Below, piece after piece: positions 1 through 13,026 of a stretch of DNA of 64,000 bases. A model generated the notes under the pieces. That model was given only the letters and a program-made list of their open reading frames with translations, did no database searches and was not told the origin of the DNA. The stretch comes from Panonychus citri (taxonomy: Eukaryota > Arthropoda > Arachnida > Trombidiformes > Tetranychidae): the NCBI RefSeq assembly GCF_014898815.1, contig NW_026515506.1, forward strand, positions 248,001-312,000, written 5' to 3'. Position numbers and translations under genes: made by a program. The first letter of the stretch is position 1. Each line of letters begins with the position of its first letter.

Positions 1-798
1 CCCGATTATTACATTTAATTTAATATACGATTAGTTAATTTAGACAACATTAAACATACACACTATTAACTAATAACAATTAAACATTAGTGTTTATGTG
101 TGTTGATTGATTTTGATTTGGTTGCTAATTGTTATTAATAATCAATCAACTGCTTATTTCGCGGACTGATTGACATTTTTTTTTCCAAAATTTTCAATCA
201 ATTCTAATTGTTAATCAATTGAATGTATTGGTCTCAGTTTGATTGTTAACTTTTAAAGAGATTGATTTTTTTTCTGTCTTCTTTACAATTTGATTCACAA
301 TCAAATTAAATTGACACTTATCAATAGATGATGTTGTTAATTTGATTATTTTGTTTTCTCTGTCCAAAGAAAAATAAATTGTTAATCATTTATATCTAAC
401 TTTAAATGGATAATCAATAAATCACCAAGTAGATCAATTGATTTTCTCAATTGTTTATATTGATAGAGAGTAAAATATAATCTCAATTTAATTGTTCAAT
501 TGGATGTTAATTATTACAATTTAATTGAAACACTTTACAGAATATTAAACTAAATGACCAACATCAATTTAATTGTTTAAATTAAATCTCTCAAATCAAT
601 AATTAACTTTGAATCGAAAAGACGAAAAAAATCAATCTAATAACAGAAAACAACTAAACCATGATAACAATCAATCGAGTATGTTGATTGTTAATTTCTT
701 GTTAATTGTTGATTAATATTTGTTGTAAAAAACAATCTAATCTTTACACACAACTAACCGAATCAAATTTAGAGTAACAGTTAATTTAATTACGATAC
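1..798 (-). other. Left-edge intron of the Hrb27C-like gene
   Basis: The last exon I can place for the minus-strand RRM gene ends at a GT donor at 797-798. I looked for the missing second half of RRM2 (an FGFLSF-type stretch) on the minus strand between here and the left edge and did not find it. This stretch is therefore read as intron, with the remaining exons outside the window. It is very AT-rich, with many TTGATTGTTAAT-like words and no other recognisable feature. Confidence 0.6.
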
Positions 799-3700
799 CT
801 CTGAATCCATTTCCTCGGGTCTTCTTGCGCTCTTGATCATACATAATAACAACTTCCACAACCTGTAATTAAAAGATAATGACAACAATTAAGTTAACTG
901 TAAATTTTGATTTTCTTTATTTTCTCTAGATGATCAATAAACCAAATGGGAATCAGTCTAATCATTGATGGCGAAGAAGATGAAGATAAATGAACATCAA
1001 GCAAAGACGAAAGAAGCTGTGATATTGCAAGAGAGATGAAGAAAAAAACATTAAACGGAAAAGGAAAAGATGAGGAGATGATGATGATCTTGTCCTTTTA
1101 TCTTCATCTCCCTCTCTCTCTCTCTCCCTCACCCAACCCATTGAATCTTTGAAGCATTAAATTTGATTAACAATTGATGTAAAAGTAATGAATATAACCC
1201 AACATCTTATGTCACTTGATGATACAATTCAATTTAAATTTCATTTTAACAATAATCATCATCATTACTGTTAACCATTAACTTGATTGTCACTGTTAAA
1301 CAAATTGTTGTTTTCTAATGTAATTTTTCTCTCTCTCTCTCTCTCTCTCCTCCTATTCCTTAAAAGCATTGAATTTATTGCTGATCATCATCATGATCAT
1401 CATCATGTTTTATATGATTGATTAAATGAATTGTAAATGTCACTTAAAGGCAAGACTCTTATGCTCCAATTGTTAATCAATGTTAACATGAATTGATTAC
1501 TTAATGAAAGAGATTGACTTTTTATTTTAATCACTCAATTAACTGGATTAAATTTTTTCTCAATTCATTAACAAGTTTGGTTAACAACTTAATCTTGATT
1601 AACTGAAGGAAAAATCCAAACTTGATCATTTTCTGATCTACAAGCAAATCTAATCGTTTACACTTAGATATTGAATTTACTCTGGAGATGAAGCTTTTAA
1701 ATGATATCAATCACTGTTTAAATATTATCTCTCTCTCGAGTGACCGGAAGTAAGGTAGTCCTGGTCACTTTGATGATAATTTCCTGGTCATCATGATATA
1801 ATAATCAGTAAATATATTTATACACATTTAATGATAATGGTCATGGTTATCAAATTACCTTTTAAGTTATTGTCAACAGTTTGATGATGACAAACAATCA
1901 ACTCATTGAGGATGAAAATTGATTCAATTGTCAATGTAAATTATTAGGTTACTAATTGTTAAACAAAACAAAGTTGAACAATCAACTATTGAATAGTTTT
2001 TTAATCAATTGGTTTAATCAGTCAATTAATTGTTTAACCAAAGTGTTAATGGTAAACAATATTTACCTTTAATCAACAAAGAGATACAATTAAATTTATA
2101 CTAATAGTAAATTAAACTGTTATTGGGTGTGGAACTGGTTTAACTCAATCATTAATTTAACATTGACATTAACCACATAACAATCAACAATTAACATCAA
2201 TGAATATTAATCAAATAATAATAATAGTAATACTTTGATGATGATTAGGTGAGTTAATTATTAAGCGTTACCAGTTTCAAACAATCAATATCAATTTGAA
2301 TATAATTTAAGTGGTTCATTGTTATTTAAATCAATAATTTACATAAATAAGTGATTAATCAACTCCCAGGAGCAATTGATTAACCAACAATTTAACTTTG
2401 AATCCTTTCAATCAGCACAACAACAACAACTGGATTAACATTGATATTGTAATTGGTTAATTGTTGAAATTTGCTCTTGTTTGCAACAATTAATTTCACT
2501 TTAACTTAATTTAGGTATTACAGGTAAAAGTTACTTTCTAACAATCAATTTTGATTAATGGGAAAACAAAAGTTAATCAACATATTGGGAGTTACTTTAT
2601 TACCTTGATTATCAATGTTATCAAAAGTTTATTAATAAAAATCATCTAGAGTGTTGATAATAATACTCAGCACGTAACCATGGTGATTTCAACAATAAGA
2701 TTAATATATTAATCATAATAATAATCAACAACAACAACAACAACAATCAAATTAAATGAATTGAAACCAATGACATTAAAAACAAAATGTTGTTGGTTAA
2801 TCAACAAAAGTTCAACGACAACAATCAATTGTTACTCTCATTAAATTGCTTATTGATCAATTGATTATCAGACAATTGATTTAATAGTTTCTACCATTAA
2901 GGTAACAATTAGCATCTAAAAGTAAATTTTACTGATACAAATCAAATGAGGGCGGAAAAAAAATACTTTCAATTGTAATTAAACTTTTAATTTGCTTCTT
3001 AATTGTGGTTTTAATTTTAAATGTCCAATCTATTAACTGTCACTTTATATATCTGATAATAGAGTTTGATATTAACCAGTGACAATTAAACCACTAAACT
3101 TTGAATGATTTTATCATAACAATAAACTGTCAACAATTTATATAAATTAAATCAACTGTCACCATATCGGTTTGATGATTAACAATAGGAGCAGATTATT
3201 TAATATAAGATATCAATTGAATTGTTAAATTGTTGTGCAAAAAAAAGTGTCACATTGTTAACAATGAATATATTGGACAATCAATTGGCTTATGATAAAA
3301 CTAATCAATTAAATGATGATGATGATGATGATGATAATCTGAAAGAAAAGTTAATCCGAACAACAATAACAACAACAATTAACTTTCCTCAATGAATTGT
3401 GGTTAAATTATCAATAATTGATGAGTGGTTACAATGTTTACACTGAGAATATGTTCCCATGGTTATATTGATTTAGATTTTTTCTCATTTTTTTTCTCGT
3501 TAATTGTGATCGTTAATTAATCACTTACTTTGCCGTATTGGGTGAAAAATTGCCTTAGGACGGTTTCATTTACATCTGAAGGTAAACCACCGAGAAAAAT
3601 TTTCGGATAATTGGACATTTTTGCCTCTCGTTTCCCTTTTTGGGCACTTTTTGGATTACACGATTTAGGATCAATCTGGAGAAATAAATTAACAATTAGT

Positions 3701-4377
3701 CGTTGATTAATTTTCTCTACTAATTATTATTACCGTTCTTTCATCTAAATGATGAGGACCAGCATTTAAAACTAATTGGACGCAATTAGGATCTTTGAAT
3801 GTAACGAATCCAAATCCTCTTGATCGACCTGTTTCTGGATTTTTCATCACCACACAATCAGCGATTTCACCAAATGCACTGAAATAATCGTTTAATTTTT
3901 CTGTAAATTGTTCCCATTGATTAAAAAAAATAAGAGAATTAAACAATTAACAATTTACAATTAACTAATCAATCAGATTAAACTGTTTACCTTTAGTTGT
4001 CTCCCAACTCAATCCGCCAACAAAAAGTTTCCTATTTTCAAATGATTCAATTGGAAAAGGATAATATTTATTATAATTTGATTTCTATATATTAATAAAT
4101 AGAATTAGATTTAATTGTGTTCATTTAATTACACTCCAATAACTATTATGGTGACTCATTGATTGTTCTCTGATGATCACAAGTGATCAACTAATAAACA
4201 AATATTGATTATGATTAAATGTATGATCGGAATGATGGAGAAGCCAAGAATTTATTTGATGAGCATTTAGCATCATTCATTTGATCATTTCCATCACTAT
4301 TAGTTGATTATCACACTGATGATGATGATAACCATAAATTCATAAAGCACCTTCATCACAGTGATGATATCAAGATA

Positions 4378-4429
<52 letters not shown>

Positions 4430-4711
4430 ATCAATTGATGAGGAAGATTAAATAATGGATGATGATGATGATAACAATGGAGATGAGGATGTAATGAAAG
4501 ATTAGGTGACAATCAATTAATATTTTTTTCTTGTCTTAAATTGCATCTGATAGATTTTCTTTCATTTCTGTTTAATTAGTTGATTGTTCACAATTTTCAT
4601 GAGGCTTAATTAACTTGGAAATTGGTGAACAATTAAATATTTACAACGTATCATGATAATTAAATTTAATTGAGAAACTTACCCAACCTCCTCTTCAGTG
4701 TCTTGAGTCAT
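799..4711 (-). CDS. Hrb27C: Two-RRM hnRNP of the Hrb27C (hrp48)/DAZAP1 type, 3' end off the window
   Basis: Five exons are visible: 4683-4711, 3991-4031, 3734-3900, 3529-3675 and 799-862. All have GT-AG borders and the phases agree, giving 149 residues from ATG 4711. RRM1 (about residues 10-85) has RNP2 LFVGGL and RNP1 RGFGFVTF. A short IDPKSCNP linker follows, then RRM2 with RNP2 IFLGGL and a VVEVVIMYDQERKK core. The linker and the KNPETGRSRGFGF stretch match the Drosophila hrp48 family, nuclear and cytoplasmic proteins that act in splicing and in localisation and translation of mRNAs. The intron from 863 to 3528 is long (2.7 kb). The RNP1 of RRM2 is odd: the last exon reads TRGNGFR up to its donor, not TRGFGFL. 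The Gly-rich C-terminal part is not in the window. DAZAP1 or Musashi-like assignment is the alternative, but the linker favours hrp48. Confidence 0.88.
4380..4427. repeat. (AG)24 microsatellite in intron 1 of the Hrb27C-like gene
   Basis: An uninterrupted 48-base AG dinucleotide run lies in the first intron (4032-4682). It is the longest pure dinucleotide run I noticed in the window. It is probably length-polymorphic, and GAGA-type factors could bind it, but nothing in the sequence shows that it is used. Confidence 0.95.
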
Positions 4712-5687
4712 TTTGAAATTAAATGTTTGTCACCAATTAATCAGTTAATCAAATTGTTTCTCGTCAAGTTTTTTTTTGAAACTTTAATTATCAACAATTT
4801 ACGAGCTAAACAATTAGAGCACAATTAAGCCGATGCTTATTTGGACACTGGGATGGATTTAACGTTTTAGTAAAGGCCAATTAACTGGAAGGAATTAGCA
4901 ATTAACTTTTTTTTTTGATTGGTCGTAATTAAGATCTTTCAATTTTTAAGAATAAAACAATTTTGATTGTTTAAAATTTGTCACAATTTAAAATAATCAC
5001 AATTCACTCACAATTGTGATGATTACATTTACATTGTAAGATTAATGATGAACTGTTGAAATTAAATTGTTAAATTAGATGAAGGTGATGATTAGTTCAT
5101 GGATTAAATTGAATATCATGATAATTTGATTTTCGAGTTGGTGGATTAAGTAATCGTATTAGTTAATCACTGATTTTCATAGGGATTATTTTTATTGTCC
5201 CAACTAATTGTTGGTTTACTAATGGTCATTTTGTAAGGGTCACAATTAGAAACAGAATGTGAATTGATTGATCAACTGGACACAAGAGAGGAAGGTAAAC
5301 AATTAACAATACGTGGTCAGTTTACACTTAGCGATTGGCAAAAGAGTCTCAATAACTTGAACTGGACTTTACTTTGGGTCAACTAAATGTTAACATGGAG
5401 TAAAAAAAAGTGTCTATGTCAACCGTTGTTATGAAGATATGAAATCGATGAGAAAAGGACAAGATGATAAAGAGAGAAAGAGAAAGAGAGTCGACTCAAG
5501 GGGGAAGGTGGAAGATGAATATCATCATTATCATCATGAGGCCTGCGTTCATTTCCATGAGATGAAAAATCCATGGTCCTAGATGGATTTATCTTCCTCT
5601 CTCTCACTCCAAATGATGTTGATAGAGCAACCATTTCCTCGAGAAGATGAGAAATCGATTTTTAGTCATCATCACAATCATCTGAAC

Positions 5688-5727
<40 letters not shown>

Positions 5728-7200
5728 ATTCTTTCTTTTCGAAATTTATCTTCATTTATCTCTTTCTTTTCTTCCCTTTCAACTCAAGTTCCAAGTTGAA
5801 GTAGTTGAGCAATAAGTAGTTTGGAACATTTCCTTTTTCTTATCATCTCTCTCTTCCCTTTGTTTATCCTCGAACTCCAGTTCTCCATGTATCTCTCCCT
5901 CTCTCTTTTTCTGGTTTCCATGAAATCGATTGAACTTATCACCGAGTCGACAGTAATCATCATCAAAGCAATAACATGTTATCAACACCCTTTCAGATAA
6001 TGATGAGTCTTCGTATTCATTTATTGGGTTTGGTCTCATTTTTTTTCCTCTTCTCATCATTTGCATTTTTTATTTCACAATAATAATCAAAAAGTTCATC
6101 ATCAGTCATCATGATTCAGTTTCAGATTTTAATCTAATCCTAATGCAATTGGAAAAATAGTTTTCTCATCAATTTGAAATAAAGAAAACTTTTTTTTTCT
6201 GTTTTCCATTCTACTCCCAATGTTAGTTGATACTCACAAAATCCTAATGACAATTTATTGATTCTGATTGTTGAGAAAAAGAAAAATATTATCTGCTTGA
6301 TATTTGATATCAAATTTAATCTTCACTGATTTAATTTCATTTTGATTGTTCAACAATTTAATAACAATACATTTTCTGTCCACTTTAATGTGTTGGTCAT
6401 TTTTTTATTAATCTTATTGGTGATTGATTGAAGATTGAAATCAAATTGATTCTAATTGTAACTAATTATGTAATACATTTGATTTGGTCCAATAAGATTT
6501 ACTATTTATTTTGATTAGTTTAAATTGTAATTGTCATTTTGATTAGGAACTGATGATCATTCATCTTAAATTGGTTTATCTCTTAGTTGATGATTAACTT
6601 TTTAATCATGTTGTTTGGTAGTTAATTGTTGAGATTTTGTTATTTCAAGTGTCAAAAATTTAACTCTTTGGGTCAATTGTTTTAGTTGATTTTCAAACGG
6701 GTTGATTGTTTACTGATTGTTGGTTTAATTTTATGTAAATATGATTAATCTATAGCTCAAGAGATTAACTAATTAAAGTAACAATCCTTGAGATGTTTAT
6801 TTATTAAAATCATCATTAGAATTGTTTATTTTGTCTAGTGTTCAACTGTTGACCTGAGGTTTCCCTTGGTAAATATTTAAATCTGATTACAATCAGATTA
6901 ACTGTCAATCATGATCAGATTATAATCAAATTTATCTCTTAATTGTCTGATAATTATGGAAATTGTCAGTACGAGTTGCTAACTAAACATTGATAGCCAT
7001 TTCTTTGGGATCCGAAAGGAGCACGATATTAATCAATTGTCAGTTTGATTGACTTTCAACTGATTTAATCTTACAATCTGAACAAGTTTTCTTAACAATT
7101 AAAGGTTGTATCTTCATTGAATCCCGTTGGAGAGCTTGAATTTGTTGTATTTACATAAAATTATTGTTGTTATTTTCTTCATTAGGTTAAAACTAAATTT
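4712..7200. other. Intergenic, between Hrb27C-like and NDUFS3 (both minus)
   Basis: This stretch holds the promoter and any untranslated 5' exons of the Hrb27C-like gene and the 3' flank of NDUFS3. It contains a (TC)16 run at 5692-5723 and a surrounding pyrimidine-rich block, about 5560-5900. Short open frames here translate to Ser/Leu or Arg/Glu repeats from the microsatellites and are not credible genes. I could not place a TATA box or a 5' untranslated exon with confidence. Confidence 0.6.
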
Positions 7201-8244
7201 CTAATTAGTTGATTCTGGTTGTTTTCCTTTAGCAGTGGTTCCAGTAACTAATGGAATCTCCTCAGCGGCTATGGTTTTAGGTGGATTCGCCGGGAAGGTT
7301 TCCCATGGTGTTTCCAGGTCAAATTTACGAAACTCTTGGGCTAATTCAAGTGGCTCTTCGATAATGCTTCCCAACTCATCATCATATCGATACTATTAAA
7401 AAAGAAAAACAATCGTGAGAATGATGGGAAAGATCTAAAATCGATAGACATTTGGAATAGTTTTTTTCTTCTTTTACCTCAGTGTAACCAGTTAAGGGAA
7501 AATCTTTCCTAAATGGATGACCAACGAAACCATATTCAGTAAGAATACGCCTTAGATCGGGATGAGCATAAAAGAAAACACCATACATATCATGAACCTC
7601 TCTTTCATACCAATTGGCACCTTCAAAGACTTCACAGCAAGAATCAATTGGTGTTAATTCATCAGTATAAGTTTTAACTCTTACACGTGAGTTAAAATTG
7701 ATTGAGAGTAAATTATAAATCACTTCAAATCTGTTTTGACGTGAAGGAATATCCATACCACCAATATCAGCGAGACTGGTGAATTGGCAATTGTGATGTC
7801 CTTGTAAGAAAGAGAGTACAGGCACAACTCCTTCAGGGGCAATCATAATTTCCAATTCATCAACTGAAGTAACTTGAATCTTCTGAATGTATTTAGGTAA
7901 ACACTCAGCACAGTAACGACCAAAGTCAATCAATTTAGCTCTTAGTGCTGCATCTCGTAGACCAGTGGTGGCAATAGAATCTTCAGGTTTAACTTCTTGA
8001 CCAGTAGTAGTGGATAATATACGTTTAGGTACATTGAAACAATTGAAACCTTTAAAGAAAAATCAAATTAAAACCAATTAGACAAAGAAATTAACTAACA
8101 TGATTACAGACAATGAGGAAGGTCAAAGCAAATGAAACAAATAAGAAAACAACAAAATCCAAACCAATGCTTACCAATTCTAGGCCTTAATGAACATTTA
8201 ACACTGTTGTTCAACACTCTAACTAACTGTTTCAAGTGAGACAT
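7201..8244 (-). CDS. NDUFS3: NADH:ubiquinone oxidoreductase 30 kDa (iron-sulfur protein 3) subunit, mitochondrial
   Basis: Three exons, 8175-8244, 7478-8049 and 7201-7392, join in frame with GT-AG borders into 277 residues; the human protein is about 264. The first exon encodes a basic, hydroxylated leader (MSHLKQLVRVLNN...) suited to mitochondrial import. The complex I 30 kDa signature is plain: WYEREVHDMYGV, then HPDLRRILTEYGF and GHPFRKDFPLTGYTE, continuing into YRYDDE across the last intron. The subunit sits in the matrix arm (Q module) of complex I beside the quinone site. If read without splicing, the second exon runs into its intron after GYTE and gives a false C-terminus. The stop is TAG at 7201-7203. 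A CCAAT/AGATGGC element lies about 125 bases upstream of the start. Confidence 0.96.
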
Positions 8245-8367
8245 GATGATTAAAACAACAAAATATCGTAACAATTGTTAAATTGTTACAATTATATAAT
8301 CAAAACAATCAAAAAAAAATTAGAATCAGAAAAAATTTCAGCTGATAAATTTTTCTTCGAAAGTAAC

Positions 8368-8379
8368 GCCATCTATTGG
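8368..8379 (-). promoter_or_regulatory. CCAATAGATGGC promoter element upstream of NDUFS3
   Basis: On the gene strand this reads CCAATAGATGGC, about 125 bases before the NDUFS3 ATG. The identical 12-mer occurs at 38300-38311 upstream of the FLASH-like gene, again in gene orientation. It combines a CCAAT box with an AGATGGC core, which resembles YY1/Pho-type ATGGC sites. A related CAGATGGAG lies near 8814. A regulatory role is inferred from position and repetition only. Confidence 0.45.
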
Positions 8380-9061
8380 TGATAGAATAAAACTAAAAAG
8401 AGTTGACAATTTACTAATTGTTTCTATTTCTATAAAAAAACTATTTACTCATAATAAAAGAAAAGTAAATAAATTAATTATAGATTTTGATTGGTCAACT
8501 GATTTCTCCTTTTCTAGAACAATCAATTTGTTTACGATAATTAACTTAATTACGATAAAAAGAGTAACAAGTGTGCTCGAAATGATTAAATTTCTCTTGG
8601 TGTAAATATTTGCATAGAAAATTAATATGCAAATAGAAAAAGTTGAATGACCGACCACCAAGAAGAATAAGAAAAAAAAAGATTAAAATTTAATCCGAAA
8701 CAAAAATTGATTAGATTGTATAAAGAAAAACAATTAATTAGTTAACGAAAAAATTAATTAGAAAGAAAAAAAAACAAAATTCACTTTTCTTTTTAGTTAC
8801 AATTCTCACCACCAGATGGAGCCAACAGCATCGACCGTTATGACAACAAAATTAATTAAAAATTGTTACGGTTGTTTATTTATTTGTTTTAAATTGTTAA
8901 TTACTTGTTACAACCCTTTTATTATTTTAAATTTGAGTCAACTAGTTAATCTTCAATGAAATTAAATACTGGCAATCAAGTAAATTGCATCCCGGTGAAA
9001 GTAATCATTTTAAATTTCATTCAGTTATGATTATTGAAAAGATTAATAATCCAACATTAGC

Positions 9062-9098
9062 TACACTGTTAAGTGTACAATGTACATTTAACAGTGTA
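9062..9098. repeat. Near-perfect 18-bp-arm palindrome
   Basis: Arms 9062-9079 and 9081-9098 are reverse complements apart from one pair (G at 9073 opposite T at 9087, a G-U pair in RNA), around a single central base. The left arm reads TACACTGTTAAGTGTACA. It could extrude a cruciform or fold as an RNA hairpin. No mobile-element context was seen. Confidence 0.9.
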
Positions 9099-11298
9099 AA
9101 TTGTTTACAATTAACTGTATTAGTGATAAAATAATCAGCAAAAACCATCATCAAAACCAACAAAAAGTCAACATCGACAAGAAACAAACAAAACACCATC
9201 ACCATCCTCTCAACTCTAACAACCACCAAAAAGGAAACGCAACGAAAATCAACAATGGTTATTATCAGAATTTTGATCAAAGAAGAAGAAGAAGAAGAGA
9301 AAAAGTTGAGAAAAATATAAGAAGAAATGAAGAAAAAAAGGGGGATAAGGGAAGACGAAAATGAAGGATAGGAGAGAGAGAGAGAGAGAGATGATGATGA
9401 TGATGAAGAAGATCCTGAAGATCAAGAAAGAAGATGATGAGATGAAGATGAAGATGAAGAAACAAAAACAAGTAAAATAACTTTTGGCAATTTTTGGCCT
9501 CTGCTACTCTGAGACCTTTCCCTTTAGTAGATGAAATTATCTTCTCCTTATTTTCCATGCATAAACATATACAACCACACTCACACTTTTCTAGTCTTCA
9601 TCAACTCTCTCTCTCTCTTCATCTCTTCTCCCCATTTCTCTCTCTCTCTCTCTCTCTCTTCTTCTTCTTCTCTAATATTGACTCTCTCCCTTTTCTCTGA
9701 AATTTTCTCTCTATTTCTTTCCCTTTTTTTCACTGATCAGTTTCATGTCAAACCTGTTGATATAACCCGAATGCCCTAGCGGCCTCGTGGTACATTTTCA
9801 ATGCCTTTTTATTATTATTTTCAACTATTAACCTTGACGTTTTCTCTTTCTCCTCTTTCTCTTTCATCATCATCTCTCTCCTCACATTTTAATCTCCTAA
9901 TCTGCAATAATAACCAACTAACCAACTCTCTTGGAACTCAGACATAACTTAACTCTCACTTTGAACTTGTTGTTGGTGAAAAAAAAAATAACAAAATAAC
10001 AAACTTCTAATGGTGTAACCAGAGAAAAGGACAAACAAATTAAATAATATATAAGACGAAGGCGAAATCGAATCAAGATCAACAAATTTTCAAGAACAAG
10101 GTGAAGGTGAAAAGGAAAAATACCATCAAGGAATTGAGAGAACGAACGAAAAATAAACAATCTCTGACATTGATTAACTTCTCTGGAGAAAATTATCAAC
10201 AATCATCACCATCATCATCATCATCATCGCCGTCATTTCATCAATATCACCAGTGGAAAACCAGACAATCACCCAAATATCATAAACATTATCTAATCTC
10301 TCCCACTCTCTCACCCTCACCCTCACTCTTACTCTCTCTCTCTCCTCTCCTAATGCTCTCATATTTTTACTCACTTGCCTCTTGAAATCTCACGAAACTT
10401 TGAACACACCACGAATCAATGTCATCAACATTAATCTTCAATATCAGGTATGATTTTAATCCAAATTTCTCTCTCATCCCGATCGATTATATTAACACAA
10501 TCCCATTCTAATTTACACAAAATTCACCGATAATCTTGATGTTACTATTTAGTTGTTTACTTATCATTATTCAATTATCACCATCATCAAAACAACAACA
10601 TCATCATGCGTTTTGTTTACTTACTCAAAATGTGTATATGCATATGGATGAAAGTGTGTGAGTGTGAGTAGATCAATGTGTTAATCATTATACAGGGTAT
10701 CTTTAATTCATTTACTCTTTTATAATAGTGAAGATAAATTGATCAAATGATCAACAATTTATATAAATATTACTGAAAATGAAAATGATTCAATTCATTG
10801 AATGATAATGACAACAAAAATGAAAAACTTTTGTTTATCAAATTGGACATGCAACATGTTTATGTTTATATTTAGTTTACTTTGTTGTTGGTTGATAATT
10901 AATGTTGATTGTAACAATTTAGATGGTTGATTATATCTGAAAAAGTAATCAATGACTCTGCAAACTGTTGACCATTCATGTAAAAGTCTGTATTTAACAC
11001 TCTGTATAAATGGAGAGTAAAATTTGGTGCAATAATCCACCAGTTAAGAGTTAATAACATTTGAAAGGCTTACCTATGGTGTCAAAAACATTCAATGTTA
11101 TTAAGATGATTACATTAATTTAGTTACTTACTCACTCAATTCTCTCTCTCTCTCTCTCTCTCTCAGTTGATGATAATAACCTTGAAGAAAAGAGTTTACG
11201 GGTTTCTCTCTGTTGATATTTTTCTCTTCCTCTCAGAAATGAGAGAGAGAGAACGAAGGAGAGATTGAGGGAGAAAAGAACCAAAAAAAACCACAGGG

Positions 11299-11328
11299 TT
11301 TTTACATAGACAAAAGTCTATGTAAAAA
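11299..11328. repeat. Perfect 13-bp inverted repeat with AAAA loop
   Basis: TTTTTACATAGAC at 11299-11311 and its exact reverse complement at 11316-11328 flank a four-base AAAA loop. The T-rich start resembles a transcription-terminator or processing hairpin, but in a eukaryote no function can be assigned from this alone. Confidence 0.9.
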
Positions 11329-12217
11329 TATTGTTGTTTCTCTTACAAGGACATCGTTTATTTGTATTGATCACAGTTAACCCAAAGCTTTTTTCTTCTT
11401 CCTTTTCATCCTCATCTCTTTTTTTTTTCAAAGTCAACAAACTTTCACTTGAAGAGCGAGTTAAGTCAATCAGTGAGAGGTTACTCTTTGGATTACTTCC
11501 AATCCTTTAACTTCAAGGCAAAATGATGATGAAGATGAAGAGGAGGAGGAGGATGAGGAGGCAAGGGTGATGAGGAAAAAGTAACTTTTTGGCCTCTCAA
11601 AATAGCTCTCAGAGTATTTTATTAACTATTCCGTTTCTTTCATTCTGTTGTTGTTGTTGTTGTTGGTGATGGTGTTGATGGTGTTGGGTTCCGTATATGT
11701 ATTTTGTAGATAACAGTTATATGATCATTTAAGTGCTGTTGTTGATTACTGAATGATCGATAGAGAAAGAGAAAGAATTGATGAAGATGAAGATGGTTAA
11801 AGAAGGAGAGAATTGGAGATTGTGTCAACTTTCAAGTTACAGTTAAAGTTCATCAGAAAAGAGAAGAGAGAGAGAGAGAGAAGATGAAGAGGAAAAGGAA
11901 ATAAGTCTTAAAAGTTGCTATTAGATGTCCTTGGATTTGAGTTAAGAAACAAATAGAACAAAAAAAATGTAAGTGAAAATAATGAGAGAAAGAGGAAGAT
12001 AAAGAGAGATGATGATGATTAAGGGAAGTTGAGATTGAGAGGATTGAGATGATTGCTGCACGATTGCTGTTGATGCTTTTTCGTGTTGATAACTATCCAA
12101 AGGATTATTATGTTTATCATTACTGTTGTTTTTGTTTTGCTGTGGGAACCATTTGCCCGAAAAATTTAAGGAAGCAGAGGAACCATAACAACAACGTGCT
12201 GGGAAAAGGAAGGGTTG

Positions 12218-12221
<4 letters not shown>

Positions 12222-12263
<42 letters not shown>
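12222..12263. repeat. (AG)21 microsatellite
   Basis: An uninterrupted 42-base AG run lies within the non-coding region upstream of Krüppel. Confidence 0.95.
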
Positions 12264-12266
<3 letters not shown>

Positions 12267-12992
12267 GTTGAACGTTACCTGTGCCCTCTAAACAAGTTAC
12301 TGGTCACTTGATCAAGGGTTAGAGGGCAAAGGCAAAGTCATTGACAACCTTTGCCAAGGGAAACACGTTACAAGGGCCTGGCAACCTTATAAGGTTAAAC
12401 CTTTTCTCTCCCAGGAATTTATCTTCTCTTTCTTTTATCTTTTTCTCTCTTTTCTCTCTTTTCATCTCTATCATCGCTCGTTAGTTTTATCATTTTTATC
12501 TTCCCCATCCTCATCAATGTCTTCGTTTTCTCTCCTTTTACTCTTTTTTTTTCTTCCTCTTTCTTTTTTTCTCTCTCTTTCTCTCTATCTTTCAACTTCT
12601 CAAAAAATTTTCTCTCTCTCTATCATCATTATCATCCTCATCCATTTGATCCTAATTAACTTCACGGTCGATGAACTGCTAACTCTCACTATCTCTTTTC
12701 TTCTCTCTCACTTTTTAACTTTTCGAGAACGAGAAGGTCCGAAAAAATCTCTGCTCTTCTTTTCATCCTCATTCATTATCATCATTTAACCAGAGGTCAA
12801 TTTTATCTTCATCCTGATTACTCTCTCTCTCTCACTCTCTCACTCTCATCATCGTAAAAGATTCCAACAGGGGGAGCCAAAGTCTCTGAGTTTAGATGAA
12901 AACTATAAGGATAATGATGATGATGATGATGCTGGTGATGAGGGGAGGATAAGGATGAAGATGAGACGCAATAAAAAAATAAAATGAAAAAA

Positions 12993-13026
<34 letters not shown>

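Noticed and set aside
7382..7477. Minus-strand open frame extending past GYTE in NDUFS3
   Set aside because: The extension is intron. A good donor at 7476-7477 and acceptor at 7393-7394 restore the conserved YRYDDE continuation.
9759..9795. GC-richer patch CCCTAGCGGCCTCGTGGTAC considered as a tRNA or small RNA
   Set aside because: No cloverleaf arms or B-box could be found around it. No tRNA was recognised anywhere in the window.
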